Origin: Bacillota bacterium
Lineage (GTDB): Bacteria; Bacillota; Clostridia; Christensenellales; UMGS416
Assembly: GCA_023421955.1 (NCBI GenBank)
Contig: JAEZSE010000024.1
Location: 88,905-152,904, forward strand
Reading direction: 5' to 3'
DNA length: 64,000 bases
Of this stretch, positions 43,901-51,778 are shown one piece after another. A program made the position numbers and the translations under genes. Below the pieces are notes generated by a model, which worked only from the letters and a program-made list of their open reading frames with translations, ran no database searches and was not told the origin of the DNA. How positions within the stretch are numbered: position 1 is the first letter of the stretch; the number at the start of each line of letters is the position of its first letter.

Positions 43901-43985
43901 TTATTACAAGGTGCGTGCCTATCACCTGGAGGGTACTACGAAGGTGTATGGACCTTGGTCGAAGGTGGTTTACGCAAAGCCCTGA
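37932..43985 (+). CDS. Giant secreted BspA-type leucine-rich-repeat protein with fibronectin III repeats
   Basis: A 2017-residue exported protein. After the signal peptide (1-27), three units each begin with a carboxypeptidase-regulatory-like beta-sandwich (about 33-115, 582-660, 1003-1080; VSGKVTDG...GSYT pattern). Each continues with a BspA-type LRR_5 block of SIGxxAFxxCxxLTSVxIP repeats (about 120-330, 670-905, 1090-1495) and ends in beta domains. Two InlB-B-type repeats (about 430-580) and a Listeria-Bacteroides (Flg_new) repeat (about 1586-1640, GGWYKDAACQTPWDF) are also visible. Four fibronectin III repeats form the C terminus. There is no LPXTG, SLH or transmembrane anchor, so it is released or bound non-covalently. 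The role is probably adhesion to host, partner cell or substrate; this is inferred from similar proteins. The start follows AGGGGAG. Confidence 0.88.
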   Translation: MKRVEKPLAFMLILVLMTTLFPPVSLAEGETGSISGLVTDGFSPVTGGATITLKNSSNNAIASITADNSTGSYMFPNVPAGVGYTVTASMTGYLAGSQTGLEVIAGKPTVAPDIMLYPTAPFVFDIETGTITGYDDAGGEHAIIPGVIGGVAVTGIGTGAFAKCTTLKSVVIPYGVTSIGYQAFSECSNLTSVSIPSSVTSIGDSAFYLCTSLNDITLPPALTKISKGLFVNCFSLASINIPSGVTTIENSVFSNCYNLKSISIPDSVTKIDWCAFYNTGLTEISIPGSVTSIGFNAFRYNNLTAACFTGDAPSTFDSDVFANNKPGFCLYYTAGKAGWSADWHGYTAVPRYRITTPDLAGGSISSDTALATAGSAVHLTVTPDAGYRLKAGSLKYSDGALDYPVANNSFTLPSAHVTVSADFEAIPEYALTIQAGAGGSITTGASGNYKPGTVVNITVSMSDGYRFTGWTSSNGGSFGNGSSPSTTFTMPEGPTTVMAETIPLCLLTIQAGSGGTVLTETSGYYAQGETVAVTASANSGHRFSGWSSSSGGSFADATKPSTSFTMPAGPTTLTATFTALGPGSVTGSVTDGTGPVEGATVSLVAGDGFTYSAVTLADGSYTIASVPEGTDYTIKAVAAGHNSGSLPGVDVQAGSVTSGMDLLIVRYTPTEYFSFNSSTGLITGYNIAGGADVVIPESIGGVAVKGIGDHAFASSTVQRVTIPVGVESIGNYAFDHCGSLISIVVPQSVRSIGSYAFWLCTSLAGINLPHGLESIGDHAFSNCQAMTSVSLPDTLISLGASAFEVCVKLTGVVLPSSLSSVSNYAFYQCKGMTSLTIPIGVTSIGQNAFTTCWNLTSVTIPGSVTTIGNNAFTSCTRLTTAYFGGNAPVLGTDVFSNTAMNSTFTVYYLSGTSGWSGTWYGYTAVPRYTVTIGPLTGGSILASVDEALPGQTVNLTITPEVGRWFKVNSLTCTYQGTPHPVSGTSFVMPAANVTVSAAFTATPLGTVSGKVTDGTKPIAGAAVSIDAGGSTYSAITQSDGSYTLLDVPGGAGYRLTVTRAGYVTAALEDIAVLPEENTLNPDVVLVKYTVTPASFFSFDPATGTITGYNMAGGSDVIVPASINGVSVLSIGANAFADQSGLTSVTVADGVTSIGFAAFYYCTGLNRLVLPDSVTSIGDSAFVGCAGLTEFNFPSGLVNIGERAFVNCAGLTSITLPDGLKSLGYLAFGNCSQLTFVILPDGLSTLGDYAFYSCGSLSSISIPGSVASIGNYCFKECLRLRSVTLGQGVTSIGAEAFSFCGITDFNIPSSVTRIGDSAFQDCMSLTSVSLSANITHIGSKAFYDCFSLTGIILPDSVTYLGDGAFGHCHALSSVTLSNGISAIYPYTFLYCSSLTSITIPESIGSIWSYSFANCGSLNSLSLSSGITDIGNYAFANCSSLTGVTFPGSVVSIGAGAFSSCGALGAAYFRGNAPVLGTGVFANTKVGFTVYRIFGKSDWSNPWNGYPAITQYTVTTGTIPGGSITAIPSIGLAGDTVTLTVSPNTGKRLKPGTMVYSYGGNDYPITDSAFILPAANVTVCGDFESIYTVTYDFQDGRPALVLPADYDELLTAPAVPVRAGYTFGGWYKDAACQTPWDFAMDKVSGNVTLYAKWGSTTPTGVLAASASYSSVKVSWTAVPGATGYQVYRATSSTGAYALAGTVTSSSFTNTGLTAGTTYYYKVRSYAGTTKVYSAFSSVVSARPVPAAPTSPKATPATYNSIKVTWAAVSGATNYELYRATSSTGTYALLTTTSYTYYTNTSVNTGAAYYYKVRAYRLVGSTKVYGAFSAVASARTALGTPSSVKAAPVTYSSIKVTWSAVTGASGYVVYRATSSTGTYASVGTATSTSFTNTSIATGITYYYKVRAYRLVGSTKVYSSYSAAAYTTTGIGYPTTIRAARASSSSIKVTWSAVSGATRYELWRSTSSGGTYTLVAVTASLYYTNGNLTTGRTYYYKVRAYHLEGTTKVYGPWSKVVYAKP
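42895..43985 (+). repeat. Four tandem fibronectin III coding repeats
   Basis: Four copies of a 273-276-bp unit begin near 42895, 43168, 43441 and 43717. Each encodes a 91-92-residue module with SSxKVxWxAVxGAxxYxxxR, the segment TSSTGTY (or a variant) and TYYYKVRAY. Copies 2 and 3 are also very similar at DNA level, which points to recent duplication. Confidence 0.85.
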
Positions 43986-43999
43986 GAATATATGGCCTA

Positions 44000-44034
44000 A
44001 AGGAGTCTATCGATACAGATAGACTCCTTTTTTC
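44000..44034 (+). terminator. Intrinsic terminator of the giant surface-protein gene
   Basis: AAGGAGTCTATC (44000-44011) pairs with GATAGACTCCTT (44018-44029) around GATACA, followed by a run of T, 15 bp after the stop codon. Confidence 0.88.
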
Positions 44035-44407
44035 TACTTGGACTACTCAACATTCTGACACTCTACTTATATGCCACCGGATAAATCACATGTTCATTCT
44101 CTCTGGATGTACAGGCACTCAACGGAGGCATAGAAATTGTTCATGTCTGCGTGTAGGATCGTTCTTTGCATTTTCTCACCAGAATGGGATTTGAAACAAA
44201 TATTCGTTGGACTTCAAGAACTAGATTCGGTACATAAATTATGTGGCTTCGCCCCATAAAACTACAATACGCCGCGATGACAATACGACGCAACAATATA
44301 TGTCACTTTGCTGTAAATCGGACAGTTGTGCATGCTCCCCACAAGCCTATACTTTGATTGAACGCTTGACAGATTAGCATCCAATTACCAAGTAAAGGGG
44401 AACCGGT
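44035..44407 (+). other. Intergenic region with candidate promoter
   Basis: About 370 bp without a gene. TTGTGC (44326-44331), 16 bp, TATACT (44348-44353) is the best promoter match before the hydrolase at 44408. A perfect TTGACA at 44366-44371 has no -10 at the proper distance. Confidence 0.4.
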
Positions 44408-47101
44408 ATGATAACAAAATCCGTGGAAAACCTGAAGCAACTTTTCGAAACCCAAACGCCACTTAAGGAACTCGCCCAGAACGCCACTTTCACACGTACG
44501 GTACCGCCCGCCACGGCTGGTGGTATCTTCGACGGCCCGATGGGCGGGTCACCGCGTATCTTCACGCCGAAGATGAAAGGCTGCGTGTGGGGCAAGCCTG
44601 AGAACCTGACGCTAAGCCTTTTGAAGACGGATGTCTTTGACCGAAGATACATCCGCAACGAGCCCTTTACGATGGAAAAGGTGCTACGCGGGGCTTATGC
44701 GGATGTGAACAAGGAATTCGACGATATGCCTTATTGGGGTAGGGTGCGCTGCAAATTCGGCGTGCTGGACGAGAGGGGAGGCAGGATTGACCATTACGCA
44801 TGGTCAGAGAATTACTCCTTCCCATGCCAGAAGACGGTGGGGCAGATCATCACGAAGGCCCCGGATTTCGAGGGAGCAGCCCAGCCGGACGCCACACAGT
44901 CAATGGCGAACGGTATGACGCGGACCAACCTTGAAAATGGAAGCGGTGCAAAGCTGAGTCTGCAGTATCTGATGAGCATGACGCGCAACCTCATCGCCGT
45001 CAAGGCCGATTATGATAACCTGGAGAAGGGGATCGCCTTCCGGCTTTTCCGCCACCAGGACCAGGCACACCGTCGTTATATGGATGAGAACGGCAACTTC
45101 ATCCCAGAAAAGCAGAGAAGGATCACCTACTTCCCCGCGGACGCCTCCGGGAAGTTCGAGTATTACGACTTTGAGGCCGACGCCGCCGTCAACGGGCCCT
45201 TCGAGCCGCCGCAGAGCGGCAGCGACGGCCGGTTTTTCTGGATCTCACAGCGGTTCCCGGCCGAGAGCACATTCCCCGAGGGCTTCCGTTACGTAATGAT
45301 GGGGCTGCTTTCCGAGTCGCAGGTCGCCATCGAAAAGGCGGATAACCAAAAAGGGCTGGGGACCCCGCAGTACGCCATCCACGAGGTGGACGAGAAAGGC
45401 AACATTCTGCACACCGACGAAGAAAAAATGATGCGGATTTATCAGAACCAGCTCCGTGGTGTCGGCTTCGAGAACGAGTATTATAAGCAGGAAGCCGGCT
45501 TTCGCAACATCCGCAACGCGCCTGGCTCCGCCGCCACCGGCCTGGTCTCCGGAAAGAAGGCTGGGGAAACCGTACTATATGTCGCGGTCGTCACGGCCAA
45601 CGAAGCCGGGGATATCTTCGCCGAAGCCAAACGGCAGCTGCTGGAGGCCGAGGCGCTGGGCTTCGAAAAGCTGGTCAAGGAAAACAAGCAGTGGTATGAC
45701 GATCTTTATGACAGGCGCGAGCAGGGTCGCATCGTCATTCCCGGTGGGGATAGGGGAGCGGTGGACGAGGCGATGCTCACGGACGCCTTCACGAGCTGGT
45801 CCTACCGCCTTGGCGGGTTCTGCTTGCCTGATCCTTCCAAATTCGAGGGGAGCGCCTCCTATGCTGCTTTTGACAACGATACGCATTCCTGGCACAGCCT
45901 GCCATGCTACAATGAGATATTCGACACCGACCGCATCGTGCGCAACCGCCCGGAGCCGCTGTATATGTGGCCGCAGCTTTGTAATTACTGGCACGAGGCC
46001 CTGAAGGGCAAGGCCCATGACCTGTTCGGCCTGCCGGGCATGGCGATCGCGCACGGATACCTGCCGCCAACGGTTCCGGATCCTTGGTATGTCGAGAACC
46101 AATGTTTGGACTATACGATTGATTCCTTTGGGCAGGTGGCAAAAATCATCTGGGACCTGTGGGATTACCTGGGAGACGAAACATACCTGCGCGAGCAGGC
46201 GTACCCCATCATCCGCGATCTTGCCATATTCTACGAGGCCTTCGCGCGGCGGGGCTATGACGGGAAAGCCTACAACCTCTCGCCCGTTGTGGAGACGGAG
46301 AACTGGGGCATCTCCTACGGCTTGAAGTTTGCTACGAACACGACGGCTGCCATCACGATGGTGCGCAAGATTCTGCGCTGTGCCATTGAGGGCGCGGATT
46401 TGATGGGCGTGGACGGTGATAAAATCGCCGGGTGGAAGGAAGTGGCCGACAACTTGCCGCCGTTCCCGCGGTTCCACATGGCCATGGGCGACATCCTGGG
46501 CGGTAACAGCGGCGCGATACCGCGCTGGACGGCGGGTGACCACGGGCACTTCACGGCCAGCTACACGGTCGCTATCTCTGACGAGATTAACCTGGACAGC
46601 CCACAGGAGGACCGTGACCTCATGATCCGCAGCATGGACTGCGTGCGCTGCGAGGTAGATGATAACGTATACGGGCTGCTTGGTGCTCTGAAGGACTACA
46701 GCGCCTGCATCTACAACGAAGAGGCGAAGCGAATCGTAGACGAGGGGCAGCTCGCACGCGAGGTCGTGAGCGTCCCCGAACGGCTTCTGAACAGCCGTAG
46801 CGGGCGTATCCACCTGTTCCCGGCCGTGCCAGACGCTTACCCCGTTGCCTTTCGCGGCTTCTTGGCGCGGGGTGGGTTCGAGGTCTCCGCGGCGAAGGAT
46901 GTATCCGGCGTGACTGGCGTTGTCATTCGGGCCCGTAGGAGCGTTCCCTGCAGCGTTATGAATCCCTGGCTGTCTGAAACACCGAAATTGACTGACTTGG
47001 ATACCGGTATGCCTGTACCATACAATATGGACGATATGAATGGCCAATGCGTCCGGTTTGATGCCGAAGCCGGTCACAGTTATTCATTGGACATTAGGTA
47101 G
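44408..47101 (+). CDS. Putative alpha/alpha-barrel glycoside hydrolase, distant from GH95/GH65
   Basis: An 897-residue protein without a signal peptide, so cytoplasmic. The N-terminal half (about 60-450) looks like a beta-sandwich. The C-terminal half has the repeated long helices of an (alpha/alpha)6 barrel with acidic-aromatic motifs: HSWHSLPCYNEIFDTDR, RPEPLYMWPQLCNYWHEALK, VVETENWGISYG and TAGDHGHFTASY. The end, IHLFPAVPDAYPVAFRGFLA then RGGFEVSA, is the C-terminal beta-domain seen in GH95-like enzymes. I cannot place it in one named family with certainty; the canonical GH95 motifs N-x-N-x-Q and DGNxG are not evident. It may act on an imported plant or mucin oligosaccharide, given the transporter and GH95 genes downstream. 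The start follows AAAGGGGAA. Confidence 0.65.
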   Translation: MITKSVENLKQLFETQTPLKELAQNATFTRTVPPATAGGIFDGPMGGSPRIFTPKMKGCVWGKPENLTLSLLKTDVFDRRYIRNEPFTMEKVLRGAYADVNKEFDDMPYWGRVRCKFGVLDERGGRIDHYAWSENYSFPCQKTVGQIITKAPDFEGAAQPDATQSMANGMTRTNLENGSGAKLSLQYLMSMTRNLIAVKADYDNLEKGIAFRLFRHQDQAHRRYMDENGNFIPEKQRRITYFPADASGKFEYYDFEADAAVNGPFEPPQSGSDGRFFWISQRFPAESTFPEGFRYVMMGLLSESQVAIEKADNQKGLGTPQYAIHEVDEKGNILHTDEEKMMRIYQNQLRGVGFENEYYKQEAGFRNIRNAPGSAATGLVSGKKAGETVLYVAVVTANEAGDIFAEAKRQLLEAEALGFEKLVKENKQWYDDLYDRREQGRIVIPGGDRGAVDEAMLTDAFTSWSYRLGGFCLPDPSKFEGSASYAAFDNDTHSWHSLPCYNEIFDTDRIVRNRPEPLYMWPQLCNYWHEALKGKAHDLFGLPGMAIAHGYLPPTVPDPWYVENQCLDYTIDSFGQVAKIIWDLWDYLGDETYLREQAYPIIRDLAIFYEAFARRGYDGKAYNLSPVVETENWGISYGLKFATNTTAAITMVRKILRCAIEGADLMGVDGDKIAGWKEVADNLPPFPRFHMAMGDILGGNSGAIPRWTAGDHGHFTASYTVAISDEINLDSPQEDRDLMIRSMDCVRCEVDDNVYGLLGALKDYSACIYNEEAKRIVDEGQLAREVVSVPERLLNSRSGRIHLFPAVPDAYPVAFRGFLARGGFEVSAAKDVSGVTGVVIRARRSVPCSVMNPWLSETPKLTDLDTGMPVPYNMDDMNGQCVRFDAEAGHSYSLDIR

Positions 47102-47141
47102 GGACTCATATTCGGTAGAGAAATCTATTAACTGTTCAGCG

Positions 47142-47170
47142 TAGCCACCCAGAATAATGATGGGTGGCTA
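47142..47170. terminator. Bidirectional terminator between convergent genes
   Basis: TAGCCACCC (47142-47150) and GGGTGGCTA (47162-47170) form a perfect 9-bp stem with an 11-nt loop between the hydrolase gene (+) and the YesN-like gene (-). Confidence 0.65.
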
Positions 47171-47174
47171 ATGT

Positions 47175-47951
47175 TTAGTTTACTTGCTCGTAAAGGCTCT
47201 TCTCGCGGAACTGCTGCGGAGACATTCCCACCTGGCCTTTGAACATACGGAAAAATTGCCGTTCCGAACTATACCCTACCATGGCAGAAACTTCTTTTAC
47301 CGTGAGCTTTTGTTCAGTCAGAAGAATCTCCATTGAACTCTTTAAACGGAGCTTGTAGATATAATCCAAATAGGTGATGCCCATTTCTTTCTTGAAAATA
47401 TTGCATATCGAATTCTCGCTCATGTTAAAATTCGATGAGAGCTGTTTCAACGAGATATCTTTAGAGAAATTAGCCTTCACATATTTTGAAATCCGCTTTA
47501 AGGAAAGTGACAAATCTGACTTGTCTAGTTCTTTGAAGTGCACGGAGTAGGCAGCCAGCACTTGCTCCATAGCTTTGTTTGCGTCGATTTTGAGTGAAAG
47601 GTCTGATATATATCCTTCCAGAACTTTCCAATCAACCGGCTTAAGGAGATATTCTGATGCGTGGAAATGGACAGCTTGCCGGGCATAATTAAAGTTTTCA
47701 AATGCTGTCAGTATGATGCAGTTCGTACATAGGTTTCTTTGTTGCACGATGGAAAGCAGAGCCAAGCCGTTCATATCAGGCATCTCAATATCTGTAATTA
47801 TCAAGCTTGGTTTGTAGTAATCCATAATGCTTAGCGCCTCCTCTCCTGAGCAGGCACCGATCACCCTGCCTGAAAAGCCTTCCATTTGCTCGATTTTGTT
47901 GATGATACCTTTCACGATTATGCTCTCATCATCTACAACGAGGATGTTCAT
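47175..47951 (-). CDS. YesN-like response regulator with AraC-type DNA-binding domain
   Basis: A 258-residue regulator. The receiver domain (1-120) has VVDDE, phospho-acceptor D54 in ITDIEMPDMNG and the Lys in LLKPVDW. A C-terminal AraC domain (about 150-255) carries two HTH motifs: SLKQLSSNFNMSENSICNIF and EVSAMVGYSSERQFFRMFK. It is encoded 54 bp downstream of its kinase. Such YesM/YesN pairs typically activate an adjacent sugar ABC importer, here the lplBC-like operon upstream. The start follows AAGGAGGG. Confidence 0.94.
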   Translation of the reverse strand: MNILVVDDESIIVKGIINKIEQMEGFSGRVIGACSGEEALSIMDYYKPSLIITDIEMPDMNGLALLSIVQQRNLCTNCIILTAFENFNYARQAVHFHASEYLLKPVDWKVLEGYISDLSLKIDANKAMEQVLAAYSVHFKELDKSDLSLSLKRISKYVKANFSKDISLKQLSSNFNMSENSICNIFKKEMGITYLDYIYKLRLKSSMEILLTEQKLTVKEVSAMVGYSSERQFFRMFKGQVGMSPQQFREKSLYEQVN

Positions 47952-48005
47952 GAATCGCCCTCCTTCATTCCATAATCACCCTTGTTTGCAACTCGGAAAT
48001 GATCC

Positions 48006-49892
48006 TCAACGACGTGAACGCGAAACATGATTAGCCTCTGTGGCTGGCTCTGATTCTACTTGCTTGCCGTACAGGCCCAAATGCAAAGTTGTTTGTGGGT
48101 CTATCAATGCCTGAAGACCGAGCTTCATCGTACATATCAGACCCTGTGGCTCGTTTTTAGCAAACGAGATTCCGTAGTTATCACCGTAAAAGATCCGTAA
48201 GCGGCTGTTGACATTTTTAACCCCTACACTGCCATACTCACCTGTCATCTGGATCTCCTGGTCCGCTGCAAGCGACCGGTTGATGGATTCCAGCTTATCG
48301 TCCGGTATCCCCGCACCATTGTCGCGAATTTCAACAGTTATGTTTGATTCCTCTTTTTTAAGAGTGATCTCGACAAAGAGAGATTTGCTCTGGTTCTTCA
48401 TTCCATGTTTGAAGCAATTCTCTACGATAGGCTGAAGAATGCAGAACGGACATTCAATATCCTCAAAATCCATCGGGATGACGATCTGATATCCTACTTT
48501 GTTTTTTTGCCTGTATTGGAAAATCAAGAGATAGTGTTGGATATGCTCCAATTCCTTGAGGAGCGTAGACGTGCGCCGCATTGATATGTTGTAGCGTAAT
48601 AAGCGGCTCAGTGCGAACAACATTTCACTGACGCCACTGAACTCTTTCAGCTCAGCTTGGAGGCGGATATTTTCAAGAGTGTTAAACAGGAAATGAGGAT
48701 TTACTTGCGACTGCATCGCGTAGTAGTTCGCCTCGTTTTTTTGTTGTTCTGATTGATATACTGACTGTATGAGCTTCGAAATTGTCTGCGTCATCCGATT
48801 GTATTCTTCAACGACAATGCCGAACTCATCACGGTTAACCCCTCCGCTGAATTGCAATAGGTTTTCCCCGTGCATTTTCTTAATATGGTTACTGAATTTG
48901 GAAAGACGGCCCGTGAAGTGGTAGATATATAGTAATAACAGCCAACCGGGTATTATCAGCAATACTGCAGCCATCAGCATACTTTTGAATAAAACGGGAT
49001 TCCCGATATCTGTATCCAAATATTGATAAATAAACTCTACATTCGTTCCGCTAAGGTCAGTCACGGCCAGCCCGTATCCATCATTTCTTTCTGTAGAAAT
49101 TGATTCTTGTGGCTTATCATACTGTACACTCCTGTTTGTATGAAAAGTAATGGGATAATATTGATTGCCGACTTTTATGTAGAGAGACTCGTCAGAGAGG
49201 AAAAAATTCATGGACTTTATCATGCTATCCAGATTGACCTGCAATTCGGATATTCCGATGATCTTTGAAAAGGACTCGTCATATATCCTGGAAAAACAAA
49301 TGAGCTTAGGCGATTTTATGGGGTTCCTTGATATGGCAGTATAGGAGGTATCATGTCTCGTTGAGTTAGGGTTCATTTCAATGAACCAGACATTGTTTTT
49401 CTGCTTAACCTTCTCCAGGATTTGCTTGTTATAACAAAAATCTTTGATATTAACTATATAGTAATCGACGCTTTGGTCCTTAAGGGCTGAATCTACATAC
49501 CTGTATATGAAAATTTCGTCTATTGATGGGTGAGAGATGGGGATGGCCCTGATCTCAGGTAATACGTTTGTTAGGTAAGAGAATAGTTCATCAGAAGAGG
49601 ATAAGTACCTGTTCTGAAGAAGTTTGATCAGGAAGGCATTGGATTGAAATGTAGTGCTGACCGTCTCAGTTTCCAGAAGCTGGTTGCTGAAGACTTTAAC
49701 GGACTGCTCCAGCAGTTTTTGCTTTTCAAATTGAATTTCTGCTTGTCGGTCAAGCATCAATTTCTGGGAATACCATTGCAGAAAAAAGACCATCGGCAGA
49801 AAGACCAATAAAACATAAAAGAGCATGAATTTTACTTTCAGACTCATGTTGGAAAACCAAGAACCGATTTTCCTGACAGAAGTGAAAATCAT
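48006..49892 (-). CDS. YesM-like sensor histidine kinase
   Basis: A kinase of 628 residues from the start at 49892. TM1 (about 15-40) is followed by a large extracytoplasmic sensor domain (about 40-290, Cache-like in size), TM2 (about 295-320), a HAMP linker (GRLSKFSNHIKKM), the His_kinase domain with phospho-acceptor H400 in NPHFLFNTLENIR, and a short ATPase domain (ENCFKHG, RDNGAGIPDD). The His-F-L-F-N-T pattern marks the LytS/YesM class. Codons at 49907 and 49895 are alternative starts; GAGAGG is best spaced for 49892. It probably senses an extracellular oligosaccharide or its loaded binding protein. Confidence 0.93.
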   Translation of the reverse strand: MIFTSVRKIGSWFSNMSLKVKFMLFYVLLVFLPMVFFLQWYSQKLMLDRQAEIQFEKQKLLEQSVKVFSNQLLETETVSTTFQSNAFLIKLLQNRYLSSSDELFSYLTNVLPEIRAIPISHPSIDEIFIYRYVDSALKDQSVDYYIVNIKDFCYNKQILEKVKQKNNVWFIEMNPNSTRHDTSYTAISRNPIKSPKLICFSRIYDESFSKIIGISELQVNLDSMIKSMNFFLSDESLYIKVGNQYYPITFHTNRSVQYDKPQESISTERNDGYGLAVTDLSGTNVEFIYQYLDTDIGNPVLFKSMLMAAVLLIIPGWLLLLYIYHFTGRLSKFSNHIKKMHGENLLQFSGGVNRDEFGIVVEEYNRMTQTISKLIQSVYQSEQQKNEANYYAMQSQVNPHFLFNTLENIRLQAELKEFSGVSEMLFALSRLLRYNISMRRTSTLLKELEHIQHYLLIFQYRQKNKVGYQIVIPMDFEDIECPFCILQPIVENCFKHGMKNQSKSLFVEITLKKEESNITVEIRDNGAGIPDDKLESINRSLAADQEIQMTGEYGSVGVKNVNSRLRIFYGDNYGISFAKNEPQGLICTMKLGLQALIDPQTTLHLGLYGKQVESEPATEANHVSRSRR

Positions 49893-49918
49893 CATCACGC
49901 CTCTCATTGAAAACCTGC

Positions 49919-49947
49919 TATGTAACTATAACACAAACACCGATCAA
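49919..49947 (-). promoter_or_regulatory. Candidate promoter of the kinase-regulator pair
   Basis: On the minus strand TTGATC (49947-49942), 17 bp, TACATA (49924-49919). Together with the terminator at 50016-50056 it suggests that the two-component genes form a unit separate from the transporter. Confidence 0.35.
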
Positions 49948-50015
49948 TATATATAAGTATTGGAAACTAAACATATAAATTCCGGCAATTCCTGTTATGT
50001 CACAGGCAAACTATG

Positions 50016-50056
50016 AAAGCATCCCGACTGCCCGAATTGGGCAGTCGGAATGCTTT
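50016..50056 (-). terminator. Terminator of the second sugar transporter operon
   Basis: An 18-bp inverted repeat AAAGCATCCCGACTGCCC / GGGCAGTCGGAATGCTTT with a single mismatch and a GAATT loop, 44 bp after the binding-protein stop on the minus strand. Confidence 0.78.
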
Positions 50057-50099
50057 GATGAACAAGTTATCCAGGTCGGTGCGCTATAATGTGTACGGG

Positions 50100-51704
50100 T
50101 TACTTGTATATCTTCTCAGCCTCCGGGATGCTTGTGTTCATGAAGGCATCGAGCTTCTCAACGCCAGCGGACTTCATAGCGGCTACGAACTCACTGTAGT
50201 TGGCCTCGAAATCAGCGTCAGTGGCAGACATGATGATCTTGGCCTCATAATTGGCGATCATTCCGGTGGAGGAATTGGCGCCCAAGGAATCCAAGATATC
50301 TTTCTCGTCCGTTCCGACCTTTGGTTGTGCAGCGGCAATCCAAGGCCAGTTCTCGTAAAGATCCTTGATGGCTTTATACTGCGGCCCATAAAGTTTGTCA
50401 TAATCCTTCAGTGATGCGCAGCGGCCAAAGGATTCCGCGATCTCTGAGCCGCCCAGATAGAACCAGGGGTCATACTTCTGGACTTGCGTGCCATCTGCAG
50501 CTGCTGCCATCCACTCGTCGCTGAACTTCGGGATACCATTGGAATCCAGAGTGTACTCCACACCTTCACGGCCGTTTTGTGTCAACATCTGGGCAGCAGG
50601 GGTGAATTGCCACGCCATGAACTTGATGGCTGCTTCGGGGTCTTTGCATTTTTTGGTGATAAAGCAACCGCTCCATCCAATATCCGTGGTCGTATACTTG
50701 TAGCTGGCCAATGGCTTGCTCTCGACGGAGATGAAGGATTGGTCAACTTTTGTCAGGGCTACTTGCTCGCTCAGGTTATTGTTCTGGGTGCAGGAAGACA
50801 GCGAGAAGGCTTTGCCGGATTCATAGGGGACCAGCGCTGTGGTGTTCGTGGCAGCGAAGTTGTCGGCCAGCATATAACCCTTTTGGAACCAGCTGTTTAG
50901 AAGTTTTAGCATGGCCTTATACTGATCGGTTTCCGCATAGAACTTGTAGGTGCCGTCGTCCATTTTTGTAAATGAGAGCCAATTGCCGAGACCGTGCCAG
51001 CATTGCATGACTTGGAAACGCCAGTTATAATCGAACGTAAATGGTGTAACATCTGGCCATTTTTCCTTAACTTGGGCGAAAATGTTCGTCAAATCGTCGA
51101 GGGAGTCCAGCTTGGGATTGCCGAGTTGTTCATATAGGTCCTTCCTGTAAAACAATGAAGCCGTCATCGGAACGCCGAACGAAGCATTCTTCCAGTCTTC
51201 GGTGGTGGCAAAGTGGTTTGTTACGCAATATACCTTGCCATCTGTGGAAAGAGAAAGCGCGTTGCCCCTCTGCAGGGGGGAGATATCCCAAGGAATGTTA
51301 TACTGCTTAATCAGGTCATCATAACAATAACTAAGGTCGGCGTTAGACAGCCTGTCCTTCATGGACCATGTGTAAACTAGGTCGGGCAGCTCGCCTGATG
51401 CGACCATGACGCCCAGCTGCTTGTCATCCACGGCGATCGTTGGGTCAAGCTTCACACCAGTCAATTTGGTGATCTCCTCTGGAATGATGCCTGTGAACGT
51501 TTTGGTGGGATACCAGGTGTGGTCGATGAAGATGCTGAGTGTTTTTACCTCAGCAAGAGGTGGTGTCGCTTCGGCTTTTGTCGGTGCTGTGGAAGATTCG
51601 GTTTTGGGTGATGTGGTTGCAGCGGGAGCAACAGAGTTTACACCACATGCTACCATTGTGAGCATCATGAAGGCCGCCAAGAGGATTGCAATAGTCTTTT
51701 TCAT
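50100..51704 (-). CDS. Extracellular sugar-binding lipoprotein of the second Lpl-type system
   Basis: A 534-residue solute-binding lipoprotein. It has the signal MKKTIAILLAAFMML with lipobox MVAC, a Thr/Ser/Pro-rich linker (about 20-52), then a large binding domain beginning VKTLSIFIDHTW. Long CUT1 binding proteins of this kind pair with LplB/LplC permeases. The ATG at 51704 is 6 bp after AGGAGGT; the ATG at 51710 is too close to it. It is third in the order permease, permease, binding protein, and a small hairpin precedes it. Ligand unknown; GH95 neighbours suggest fucosylated or similar oligosaccharides. Confidence 0.92.
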   Translation of the reverse strand: MKKTIAILLAAFMMLTMVACGVNSVAPAATTSPKTESSTAPTKAEATPPLAEVKTLSIFIDHTWYPTKTFTGIIPEEITKLTGVKLDPTIAVDDKQLGVMVASGELPDLVYTWSMKDRLSNADLSYCYDDLIKQYNIPWDISPLQRGNALSLSTDGKVYCVTNHFATTEDWKNASFGVPMTASLFYRKDLYEQLGNPKLDSLDDLTNIFAQVKEKWPDVTPFTFDYNWRFQVMQCWHGLGNWLSFTKMDDGTYKFYAETDQYKAMLKLLNSWFQKGYMLADNFAATNTTALVPYESGKAFSLSSCTQNNNLSEQVALTKVDQSFISVESKPLASYKYTTTDIGWSGCFITKKCKDPEAAIKFMAWQFTPAAQMLTQNGREGVEYTLDSNGIPKFSDEWMAAAADGTQVQKYDPWFYLGGSEIAESFGRCASLKDYDKLYGPQYKAIKDLYENWPWIAAAQPKVGTDEKDILDSLGANSSTGMIANYEAKIIMSATDADFEANYSEFVAAMKSAGVEKLDAFMNTSIPEAEKIYK

Positions 51705-51739
51705 GGTCATACCTCCTGATTATATTCGATGTGTATCGT

Positions 51740-51762
51740 AAAGCGGTGCTAGCTGCCGCTTT
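51740..51762 (-). terminator. Small intercistronic hairpin before the binding-protein gene
   Basis: AAAGCGG / CCGCTTT (7 bp, 9-nt loop) lies in the 74-bp gap between permease and binding-protein genes. It may protect the downstream mRNA segment or attenuate. Confidence 0.35.
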
Positions 51763-51778
51763 GCGCTCAGTTATGAGC

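Noticed and set aside
45575..47077. Minus-strand frame of 500 codons opposite the orphan hydrolase
   Set aside because: No recognisable domain or start signal; it depends on codon usage of the plus-strand gene.
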